From assembly GCA_029243025.1 (NCBI GenBank), contig JAQWSU010000006.1, positions 310,001-374,000 of the forward strand: a stretch of 64,000 bases of DNA. The letters run 5' to 3'. Each line of letters begins with the position of its first letter. Position 1 is the stretch's first letter. The notes beneath the pieces are model-generated. The model worked only from the letters and a program-made list of their open reading frames with translations, made no database searches and was not told the DNA's origin. The DNA comes from Pirellulaceae bacterium. GTDB lineage: Bacteria; Planctomycetota; Planctomycetia; Pirellulales; Pirellulaceae. This document shows positions 20,805-29,250 of this stretch, one piece after another. A program made the translations under genes and the position numbers.

Positions 20805-21734
20805 ATGCTCTCAGACGACGTACGAGCTCGACTCGAAAAACTGAACCGCACCAGCTTACCGGATCAAGCTCCGCACTCTGTCGAATCTGAGGTGCAGGGT
20901 GTCGAATCTGAACTGGGGTCGCCACCAAAGGGCCAACGGGTCAATACCCCGTGGGGCCCTCATTGGTTGATTCAACAACCGTTGCAACAACTTTGGCCCC
21001 AGGGTCCCGAGCTCATTGCGGGAACACTGGCGACTGAAACTCCATCGATTCAAGGAGAACACGACGAGCTCGACCGTTTGCAACACGCTTTTCCTCATCA
21101 TACGATCCTGTTGGATCTCGAAACATGTGGCTTCGCCGGATCGATCATTTTCCTGGCCGGCGTGATGCACCCACAAAACGGTGAACTCGTGCTCTCTCAA
21201 CTCTGGGCACGGGACTACTCTGAAGAAAAAGCGCTGTTGCACAGCCTTTGGACGCTTGTTCATCGCGCACAACTGTTGATCACATTCAACGGTAAAAGCT
21301 TCGATTGGCCGCAAGTCCAAGACCGCAGCACGTTACATCACTTAGGCCAAAAAATCGACGGCCTTGCCCCGAGCCATTCGCCACCTGGATATCCCGGCTC
21401 ACCCCTCGAGCCAATCTACCTCAGCCCCAATTCGAATCGCCCGATCATCCCCCATTTTGATCTCCTCCATCACGCCCGCCGCCGGTGGAAATCGCAACTG
21501 CCAAATTGCAAATTGCAGACGCTTGAACGCTATATTTGTGGTCGCAAGCGGGTTGACGATATTCCAGGCCGAGACATACCGCAGGCCTACCACGATTATG
21601 TTCGAACGGGACGCGACCATCAGACCAAATCGATTCTGCATCACAATGCACTCGATCTCGTCACGTTGCTCCAATTGTCGCTTACTTTCATCGGCCAGCA
21701 ACTCCAGGCTGTGTCTTCAAGAGCTGCGTCCTGA
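20805..21734 (+). CDS. Ribonuclease-H-like exonuclease, MrfB (YprB)-like
   Basis: 309 residues with a central DEDD-type exonuclease fold of the YprB ribonuclease-H-like family. Visible acidic residues are Asp104 and Glu106 in LLDLETCGF, Asp167 in TFNGKSFDWP and Asp284 in HHNALDLVTLL, spaced as in DEDD nucleases. The first 95 residues are a variable leader. A longer insert lies between the second and third halves. In B. subtilis MrfB acts with the helicase MrfA in a mitomycin-specific repair route. The gene lies 54 bases after the helicase on the same strand, so the two are probably one operon. The catalytic residues are intact, and the identity is well supported by residue pattern and neighbour together. 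Confidence 0.8.
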   Translation: MLSDDVRARLEKLNRTSLPDQAPHSVESEVQGVESELGSPPKGQRVNTPWGPHWLIQQPLQQLWPQGPELIAGTLATETPSIQGEHDELDRLQHAFPHHTILLDLETCGFAGSIIFLAGVMHPQNGELVLSQLWARDYSEEKALLHSLWTLVHRAQLLITFNGKSFDWPQVQDRSTLHHLGQKIDGLAPSHSPPGYPGSPLEPIYLSPNSNRPIIPHFDLLHHARRRWKSQLPNCKLQTLERYICGRKRVDDIPGRDIPQAYHDYVRTGRDHQTKSILHHNALDLVTLLQLSLTFIGQQLQAVSSRAAS

Positions 21735-21758
21735 GAAGGGCTGCGTCACAGGGCTGCG

Positions 21759-22382
21759 TCACAGGGCTGTGCGACCACGGCCTTGATAAACCGCCTTTTC
21801 TGTCACGACTTTGTCCATGTAGACGTCATGCGGCCCCACAACAAGGTTTTCGAACAACTGGCTTTCGTAACAGAGTGCCACCAGAGGACAGTCATCGCGC
21901 ACCTGCGTCAGCAGGCGATCGTAATATCCTTGCCCATTTCCCATGCGACCTCCATCACGACCGAAGCCCACACCGGGAACCATCACCAGATCAAGCCGCT
22001 TTGGATCGATCTCCTTGCCCTTTTCGCCCCATCGGTCTCGTGGAGGTTCGAGTATCTTCCACTTACCGACCACGAGTTCATCCATGCTCTCCAACAACCA
22101 GAGCCCCAACTTATTCGCACCTTGGTCGTCAACCGTACAATAGGGAACGACGACACGTTGGCTGCTTTCAAGGGCCGCTGGCAAAGCGTGCCGAGTGCGC
22201 AATTCGGAGCGACAGTCCAAATACCACATCACGGTATTTGCAGCATGATACTCCGCTAAATCGACGAACTGACGAATCGCCAATTCGCTGATCTGATCCT
22301 TATTTTCCTGTGCGTTACGTGCGTCATACGCCTGTCGGCGTAGCCGATTCTTCTGGTCGGTCAATTCTGAGATAGTAGTCAT
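21759..22382 (-). CDS. 5-formyltetrahydrofolate cyclo-ligase
   Basis: About 207 residues from the ATG at 22382, the normal length of the family. The enzyme converts 5-formyl-THF to 5,10-methenyl-THF with ATP. The substrate/ATP-site motif VMVPGVGFGRDGGRMGNGQG followed by YYDRLL is diagnostic, and the N-terminal basic KNRLRRQAYDARNAQ segment matches the nucleotide-binding start. The frame stays open upstream to 22559, but those 59 residues are not part of the family and that DNA may hold a structured RNA (see 22388-22575). It converges with the nuclease gene ending at 21734. The call is secure. Confidence 0.92.
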   Translation of the reverse strand: MTTISELTDQKNRLRRQAYDARNAQENKDQISELAIRQFVDLAEYHAANTVMWYLDCRSELRTRHALPAALESSQRVVVPYCTVDDQGANKLGLWLLESMDELVVGKWKILEPPRDRWGEKGKEIDPKRLDLVMVPGVGFGRDGGRMGNGQGYYDRLLTQVRDDCPLVALCYESQLFENLVVGPHDVYMDKVVTEKAVYQGRGRTAL

Positions 22383-22387
22383 CACTT

Positions 22388-22575
22388 CAGAATGACGAAT
22401 CGCCCGGCAAATCGTCAAGGAGGGGGAGCTCAACTGACCGGTTTCAACCACCTTTTTCACGATTCCTGAACTGATTTCAAAATCCAACGATGAATCGGTG
22501 ACTTGATCTTGGGCGTTTGGCCTCTCGCGACTATGATTCGCCTCGCCGTTTTCTCCCACTGACGAGGTAATTCTG
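22388..22575 (-). ncRNA. Possible 6S-like RNA upstream of the cyclo-ligase gene
   Basis: Many bacteria carry the 6S RNA gene directly upstream of the 5-formyl-THF cyclo-ligase gene. This 188-base gap has the right length, and its minus-strand transcript has nested pairings: CAGAAT (22575-22570) with ATTCTG (22393-22388), TCGTCA (22565-22560) with TGACGA (22417-22412), and GGGAG (22557-22553) with CTCCC (22428-22424). The arms are asymmetric and I cannot confirm the 6S central bubble, so this is a weak candidate. Confidence 0.2.
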
Positions 22576-23616
22576 ATGCAAATCTCGTACGCCGACCCCC
22601 ATCACCCTCGATTCTTGATCACTCGATTAAGTGCTGTCGGTGACTGCATCCACTCTATGCCGATTATCGGCGCATTGCGGCGGCAGTTTCCCGGGGCGTT
22701 CATCGCCTGGGCGACACAAGGTTTGCCAGCAACCCTCCTCCGAGATTATCCCGACTTGGACCGCGTCATTACGGTCGACCGAAACTGGCTCAAATCATTC
22801 CATCAAATTAAAAACATGCGGCGAACGCTGCATGAGTTGCAATTTGATGTGTCAATCGATCCACAATCGCTTACGAAAAGTGCCATGCTCGGCTGGCTCA
22901 GCGGAGCCCGTTGTCGAATCGGCTTCGATCGCCCGCAGGGGCGTGAGCTGAGCCTGCTCTTGAACAACGTTCGGTTTGCCAGCACGTTGCCCCATGTTGT
23001 CGACAAATACCTGGAGTTATTGAGACCCTTGGGGATCGAGCAACCTTCATCCCCAAAATTCGAGATGGCTGAATGGCAGCACGAAAAGGTCGATCAGTTC
23101 CTGCACGACACCCATCTGAGCGGTGAGTTTGCAGTCATCAATCCTGGAGCAGGCTGGGACTCTAAACTGTGGCCCGCGAAGCGTTTTGGACTCGTCGCTA
23201 AGCATTTAGGACGCGTTCATCGTCTACCTTCGGTGATCGTGTGGGCAGGTGATCGAGAACAAATTTTGGCCCGAGAAATCGCTGAACACTCCGGCGGGCA
23301 TGGGTTGATCGCTCCGTCCACAACGCTTCCCGAATTGACCACGCTGATGCGTTATTCAAAACTCTGCGTCGCCGCAGATACGGGGCCACTCCATCTGGCC
23401 GCAGCCGTCGACACGCGTTGTGTCGGACTCTACGGCCCAACGCTGCCAAGTGAATGTGGACCTTATGGACCTCAGCATGTAAGCGTGCAGACCTGCTACC
23501 AGGACGGAAATGGGCGCCAGCGCCGCGGAGCCGACAACGAAGCAATGTGCGCCATTCGTGTGTCACAAGTTACTGACGCCTGCGATCGGCTCCTGGTGAA
23601 ATCTCAAGCCGCCTAG
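22576..23616 (+). CDS. Glycosyltransferase family 9 (heptosyltransferase-like)
   Basis: 346 residues with the two-Rossmann architecture of GT9 ADP-heptose:LPS heptosyltransferases. The N-terminal LITRLSAVGDCIHSMPIIGA, the sugar-nucleotide-site stretch AVINPGAGWDSKLWPAKRFG and the C-terminal VAADTGPLHLAAAVDTRCVG with LYGPT are all classical. Enzymes of this family extend the inner core of lipopolysaccharide on the cytoplasmic face of the inner membrane. The gene converges with a DUF4254 gene, a family commonly found beside LPS glycosyltransferases. I cannot say whether heptose is the true donor sugar. Confidence 0.88.
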   Translation: MQISYADPHHPRFLITRLSAVGDCIHSMPIIGALRRQFPGAFIAWATQGLPATLLRDYPDLDRVITVDRNWLKSFHQIKNMRRTLHELQFDVSIDPQSLTKSAMLGWLSGARCRIGFDRPQGRELSLLLNNVRFASTLPHVVDKYLELLRPLGIEQPSSPKFEMAEWQHEKVDQFLHDTHLSGEFAVINPGAGWDSKLWPAKRFGLVAKHLGRVHRLPSVIVWAGDREQILAREIAEHSGGHGLIAPSTTLPELTTLMRYSKLCVAADTGPLHLAAAVDTRCVGLYGPTLPSECGPYGPQHVSVQTCYQDGNGRQRRGADNEAMCAIRVSQVTDACDRLLVKSQAA

Positions 23617-23644
23617 CTCGAACGGAATGCTTCCCGCTCGAGCT
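23615..23644. terminator. Hairpin between convergent genes
   Basis: AGCTCGA at the glycosyltransferase stop pairs with TCGAGCT across a 16-base loop containing GG/CC. It lies 16 bases before the end of the leftward DUF4254 gene and may end both transcripts. There is no U-run. Confidence 0.35.
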
Positions 23645-23659
23645 CACCAATCTGAAGAA

Positions 23660-24253
23660 TCAACCGGCACGCTTGTACAACTGCGGGTTCAACGTGGGAT
23701 CATTGTACATTTTGAATTGTCGATAAGTGTTGTGACGCTTCTTACCTGCTTGGATGTCGTTCAACAATTCCTGAAGGGAATTCGACAGGTCGTGATGCTG
23801 CAGCAAACACTTGGCAATCTTTTGTTCGACCGAATCGATGTGCGATTGATCGACATCCGTGCGCTCAAGTTGCTCACGTAAGTGATAAACGCGTAACGAT
23901 TGAATCGATAAGCGATCAATGACGCTGCCTGGTGTCTCGGTATTCAGTGGAGCCGAAACGGCTGGGGCAATTCGTGATTCGGCCAAATAACCGGTCAACC
24001 AGTCGTCAATTTTTTCGATCCAGTCGTTGCGCTGCTGGTTGTAACCATCAATGGCACGCTTCACTTCCGCAATTCGCTTGTCGGATACATCCTGGCTTCT
24101 CGCGATATCTTCCTCGTGCCAAAGCAGGAAATTGAAACTGTGTTGCTTGCAGATGATCGACCAAACACCATCGTACGAGTTCTCAATCGACTCGTGATGC
24201 CATCGTTCGACCGTTTCGGCATGCAATTTGTTAACCCGTTTCACATCAAGCAT
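23660..24253 (-). CDS. DUF4254 protein
   Basis: About 197 residues. The sequence, including LHAETVERWHHESI, SFNFLLWHEEDIARS and KRAIDGYNQQRNDWIEKID, matches the DUF4254 family, an all-helical domain. DUF4254 genes usually sit beside LPS core glycosyltransferase genes, as here with the GT9 gene next door. The biochemical role is not established. The ATG at 24253 has AGGTGG eight bases upstream; a GTG at 24265 would add four residues. No signal peptide or membrane helix is seen. Confidence 0.8.
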   Translation of the reverse strand: MLDVKRVNKLHAETVERWHHESIENSYDGVWSIICKQHSFNFLLWHEEDIARSQDVSDKRIAEVKRAIDGYNQQRNDWIEKIDDWLTGYLAESRIAPAVSAPLNTETPGSVIDRLSIQSLRVYHLREQLERTDVDQSHIDSVEQKIAKCLLQHHDLSNSLQELLNDIQAGKKRHNTYRQFKMYNDPTLNPQLYKRAG

Positions 24254-24906
24254 ATCTAAATCCACCTTTCACCGTGCACTGCAAACACAACCCGATCTGG
24301 GGCGACGATTGTAGAGACAAGCCTTCCTCGGAGACAAGTGAATCTGGGCAAGCCTGAGGCAGACATCTGACTCCGTTAGCTCCCTCTTTCCCCACGGCCA
24401 CCATGACCCACCCGCACACCACGACCAAGATTCGTTTCCGTCCGAGGCTGGCTTTCGATGAACATTTCACGGTCAAAAAACAAACACTGGCAATGTTTTG
24501 CACGACAGGCTTACTGAATCGATAGTGCTAGCTTGACGCTTTGTCGCTCCTTCAATGGCCTTGAGCGATTCCTCTCCAACGCGCGACAGAGTTTGGTATT
24601 CCGGGAACAATCCCGCTGCGTCCGGAGCCAGTTGGATCGCGTGTCGTTAGCACTCCCACTGGAATTCCTCAGCAACAACCGATGACAATAACCAGCAACC
24701 GAGTATTTCCTCTTCGTCCCTCGATGCATCGGCCGAATGGGGAAGTCGACTGGCGATCAATCGGCGGTCGATTTCCCAGGTGTCGCCCAACACGGTCTGT
24801 CAACAAATGTCGGACGTCGATGGCAACAGTTTGCCGTTTACCCACGCGTTTTGCCGGGGGGCTATAATGGGGGCTCGGTCTCACTCACCCAACGTGACTT
24901 TTCCCC
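24254..24906. other. Intergenic region, 650 bases
   Basis: No supported gene; the short open frames on both strands have no recognisable features. A TATAAT at 24863-24868 may be the -10 element for the rightward CRTAC1 gene, but I see no convincing -35 at the right spacing. Confidence 0.4.
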
Positions 24907-27900
24907 ATGCCGAAGCATCCCCACGACCTCGATCAAGACAATATCGAGCAAAACTCGACGACTGGCGCGATTTCAGGTCGGATCGCCCTTTGCTGTTTCA
25001 TTTTGCTCGCGCTGCCCTTGATCCTCTATTGCGTTTGGAGCATCCCGCATGACTCATCCGTCGCGGTTGGAATCGATGAGGCGGCTGAAGCAGTCGCTAC
25101 CCCGGTGGTGAGCGCGTCTCCCACGGTTGATGAAGGTCGTCCCGTGGAGAAGACGCGAACTGACCCGGTCAGCGTTCGGGCGCCGGGATCCACCCAGGAA
25201 TCTTACGTGGCGCCGCTAGCCGATGCCTATCGCCGACTTGACCCGACGGCCGATGGTTGGCAGACGGAGGCCTTGCATGAATCCGCTGGCAAGCAATTAA
25301 AACAATTGACTCGATTGTTTGAGCAGGACCTGGACAACTCAATTCTAAAACGACTCGTGGATGACAAATTCGTTTGCTCGGCATTACATAGCGACTCGCT
25401 GCGGGAAGTTTTCCAAGACAACACGCTGCGCGTACAGCGTGGGGACCCACTCGACAAGTTAAGTTCTGCGGCGGGCACATTTCGTGGGCGCGAGGGACTG
25501 CGTGAAGCAGTCGACGGACTCCGACAGTTATATACAGGCGGCAAGATTGAACGGATCAAGTTAAAACCGTTTCGGATTACATCGGACGGCAATCTGGCAA
25601 CCACAACCGTTGATTTTCAATCCGTTGGCGCAACCGCCGAAGGCCGATTACAAATCAACGCCAAATGGAAACTTGATTGGTCAACGGAAGGCGATGATCT
25701 CCCAAGACTGCTCACGATCAGACTCGAAGAATACGAAACGGTCCTGCACCAGGGTCAGGGAAAACGGATGTTTTCGGATTGCACTGCCGCGGTACTCGGC
25801 GACACGGTCGCGTATGAGCAGCATTTCCTGAGATCGACCGACTACTGGCGGAGTCGACTTTCTCGAAATCTCGGACTCGACGTCGTCGCAAATCACGGCA
25901 TCGCCATTGGCGACGTGAATGGTGATCAGCTAGAAGATCTATACGTTTGCCAACAAGGTGGTCTGCCGAACCGATTGTTTATTCAAAACAGCGACGGCAC
26001 GCTGCGGGACGTAAGCGGCGAGAGCGGAACCGATTGGCTGGATTATTGTGCAAGTGCGTTGTTGGTCGACTTTGATAATGACGGAGACCGCGACCTGATC
26101 GTTGCCCAGGAATGGCGAATCCTGTTCATGTCAAACGACGGCAGCGGTCAGTTTCAACTAGAATTCGGCACCAGCAACGAAGCCCAATCGTTCTCACTTT
26201 CGGCAGCCGACTTCGATCTGGACGGTGACCTCGACATCTACATTTGCGGCTATAACCCCACCACATCGACACTGCGGCGTGGTGTAATGGGCGAACCCAT
26301 GCCGTACCACGATGCAAACAACGGGGGCCAAAACATTCTGCTACGCAACGATGGCAACTGGTTTTTCACGGACGTGACCTCAGACGTTGGCCTCCACCAA
26401 AACAATACCCGATTCAGTTTCGCTGCTGCCTGGGAAGACTACGACAATGATGGTGATCCTGACCTTTACGTAGCGAACGATTACGGCCGAAACAACTTCT
26501 ATCAAAACGACCAAGGCAAGTTCGTCGACGCAGCGTCCGATCTGGACGTGGAAGACATGTCCGCCGGCATGTCAGCGAGTTGGGCTGACGTCAATCGCGA
26601 CGGTCGGATGGATCTCTATGTTTCCAACATGTTCTCCGCCGCCGGAAACCGCATTACCTATCAGCGGCAATTTAAAACCGGAGCGAACCCCAACGTACGC
26701 GAGCAATTCCAACGGCATGCGCGTGGCAATACCTTATTTCTCAACCAGCCGAATGGTTTCCAAGACGTGAGCGAACAGGCAGCGGTCACCATGGGGCGTT
26801 GGGCATGGGGATCGCGATTTGCGGACCTCAACGGAGACGGCTGGGAGGACTTGATCGTGGCGAACGGTTTTATTAGCACCGAAGACACGGGGGATTTGTG
26901 AAGTGTCTATTGGCGACAGGTCGTGTCGCAATCTCCGATCGATGATTTCTCGGAACGAGCGATGATGCGCTATCGTCAGGGTTGGAAAGCGTTGAATCGA
27001 CTGCTCCATGAGAATCGTTCGTTCAGCGGTCATGAGCGAAATTGTGCTTTTCTGAATACCCGGGGTGAGAACGACGAACTCCGATTTGCCGATGTCTCGG
27101 CGGCCAGCGGTTTGGACTTTGCCGATGATGGTCGAGCACTGGCGCTTACCGACTGGGATTTTGACGGCGACCTTGACATCTGGGTCACCAATCGCACAGC
27201 ACCCAGAATTCGACTGTTGAAAAATAACAGCTCCCGCGAAAACAACTTTCTTGCGATTAAACTGCAGGGCGATGGTCAGCAGACCAATCGTGACGCGGTT
27301 GGTGCACGAGTCGAGGTTGTGCTAACTGGCGACAACCCTCTACCCTTGATAAAGACTCTCTCGGCAGGTGACGGCTTCTTGTCGCAGTCCAGTAGCTGGC
27401 TGCATTTTGGACTTGGCGACGCAAGCAAGATTCGACATGTCATCGTTCGTTGGCCTGGCGGCACACACCAACAATACGACAACCTGGAAATCAATCAACG
27501 CTACATTCTAGATCAGAAAAATGGGCAAGCGACTCCTTGGCAGGCTCCCACGGATCGAAAACAACTCGTCGCTTCCGCCCAAGTACCCCTTCAATCAAAT
27601 TCTGTAGCGAGAACCGTGCTGCCGGCGAGACGTCTACTACCCACGTTGCGAACTGCTGAAAATGAGGAACCACTCAACTCGACCATCTCTCGCCCCACGC
27701 TTATTTCGATTTGGTCGGCTACTTGCAGCTCATGTGTCGAGGAATTGGCAGAGTATACGCGGCACGCAGAGCGTTTGCGGCAAGCCGGCCTGGACGTGAT
27801 CGCCGTCAATCTCGACAACCTGGAAGACGATTCAGAAGCTGCACAACGTATTTTGAAGACGATCGGTTTTCCTTTTACCACAACATCGGGAAGTATCGAA

Positions 27901-28971
27901 TTAGTGCGCAGCCTTGACGTACTCAAACGCGCCATTTTTGATCGATGGCAACCGCTAACCGTGCCTGCCAGTTTTCTTGTTGACGAAAAGGGTTTCGTTG
28001 GTGTCTTGTATCAGGGACCCGTTCAAATCAATCAATTGCTTTCTGATTTGCAGTTGCTGGAAATTCCTGCCAATCGCCTGCGGGAATTCAGTTCGCCCTT
28101 TCCGGGTCGCTGGATTATGCCACCTCCCTCGGCCGATCCCCTCCAGGTAACGACACGCTTCATTGACGAAGCAATGGTGACGAATGGAATCGACTACCTG
28201 GAACGCCACACCAAAATCGCCGAGGAAGCGCAGGCCGCCTCAAGTGATCAAGCACCCGGGGATTTGTATTACGTGCTCGCGATCTTGCTGCGGGATCAGC
28301 GGCAAATCAAAGAATCTTTGCAGGCCTTTCGGAAGGCCATCGCTTTTCGACCCGATGATTTTCGTTTTCGTAGCGACTTTTCAACATTGCTGGCCAGAAT
28401 TGGGCAACTCGATCAAGCCGCGGAACAAGCTTTGGAATGCTTGCGGATTAATTCGCAGGACATTTCCGCACAACGAAAATTAGCCTTTATTCGCATGGGC
28501 CAAGGTAATTCCTCGGCAGCCATCGAGCGATTCAGAAAAGTGATCGAAGCCCAACCGAATGATGTCGCCTGCTGGTATAACCTGGCAAACGCGTATCGTT
28601 CGAACGGACAATTCGAACAGGCAGTCCGCTCGTATCGACGCACCCTGAAAATCCAGCCTCAGATGACATTAGCAGCCAACAATTTGGCCTGGGTGCTGGC
28701 AACGCACCCCCAAAAAGAACTGCGGAACGGCTCAGAAGCGGTGACCTGGGCGGAGCGAGTTTGCGAACAAACCAATCACACGCGGCCCACCTTCCTCGAC
28801 ACGCTCGCCTGCGCCTACGCAGAAATTGGAGAATTTGAGCAGGCCGCTGCGACGGTGGCAGCGGCGATCCGCCTGCAAATGGCCAATGCTCCGGCGGGCA
28901 AAGCGGCAAATATGGAAGCTCGACTAAATCTCTTCCAACAAAATCAGCCCTTTCGGGACCGACTTCCCTGA
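24907..28971 (+). CDS. Candidate selenoprotein: CRTAC1 (FG-GAP/ASPIC-UnbV), thioredoxin-like and TPR protein
   Basis: Read as one gene of 1354 residues with an in-frame UGA at codon 665 (26899-26901). An N-terminal membrane anchor (about 24-44) is followed by an SnoaL/NTF2-like region (about 130-280). FG-GAP/VCBS repeats (about 325-660) have calcium-loop phrases such as DFDNDGDRDLIV and DYDNDGDPDLYV. The sequence across the UGA is EDTGDL-U-SVYWRQVV. FG-GAP repeats resume (DWDFDGDLDIWVTN), then an ASPIC/UnbV domain (about 799-870), a thioredoxin-like domain with C940-SS-C943 (about 929-1050) and TPRs (about 1118-1330). The second half alone would start at a GTG inside the propeller, without a ribosome binding site. 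A SECIS-like hairpin follows the UGA. Alternatives are a nonsense mutation, a sequencing error, or two separate proteins. Confidence 0.75.
26899..26931 (+). promoter_or_regulatory. UGA codon with bacterial SECIS-like hairpin
   Basis: The UGA is at 26899-26901. GCGACA (26913-26918) pairs perfectly with UGUCGC (26924-26929) around the loop GGUCG (26919-26923). UU/AA extends the stem below a bulged G (26912). The loop starts 17 bases after the UGA. Bacterial SECIS elements need a G in the first two loop positions and a 16-37 base spacing; the E. coli fdhF loop is AGGUCU at nearly the same distance. The bulged base is G here, not the U of fdhF. Confidence 0.65.
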
Positions 28972-29059
28972 CGCCACATCGTCTCATGCAACTTGCGCGG
29001 TGAACCGCATGGCAACTGAAGAAACGCCGCCCGTCCCACCTGGCTGCGCTGCTCATTTG

Positions 29060-29083
29060 CTGCGCTAAGGATGCTTAGCGCAG
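29060..29083 (+). terminator. Perfect 10-bp hairpin after the CRTAC1 gene
   Basis: CTGCGCTAAG pairs perfectly with CTTAGCGCAG around a GATG loop, 88 bases after the stop codon. A pyrimidine-rich stretch follows (cctcaatcctttgcttttt) rather than a clean U-run, so termination is plausible but not certain. Confidence 0.5.
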
Positions 29084-29250
29084 CCTCAATCCTTTGCTTT
29101 TTCCTCAATCCGAACAGAAAAGCGTTCTTATTTAGGGGAACGTCACTTATCTTATAGCCCGATACATTTTGGTACAAATGTTCAGAGTTGTTGTCTTTTC
29201 CCTTATCTCGTCTCTGGCGTTGCTCCGTCTTATCTCGTTGGGCAAGTCAC

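Noticed and set aside
24863-24868. TATAAT as a sigma-70 promoter for the CRTAC1 gene
   Set aside because: No -35 element at 16-18 bases spacing, so I did not call it as a promoter.
26899-26901. UGA as an ordinary stop splitting two genes
   Set aside because: The following frame stays open in the same phase for 689 codons and belongs to the same domain family on both sides. The downstream start would be a GTG inside a conserved segment without a ribosome binding site, and a SECIS-like hairpin follows.
26899-26901. Pseudogene by point mutation or sequencing error
   Set aside because: Not excluded, but no other disruption exists in 4 kb and the hairpin position and loop fit a SECIS. Kept as the main alternative explanation.
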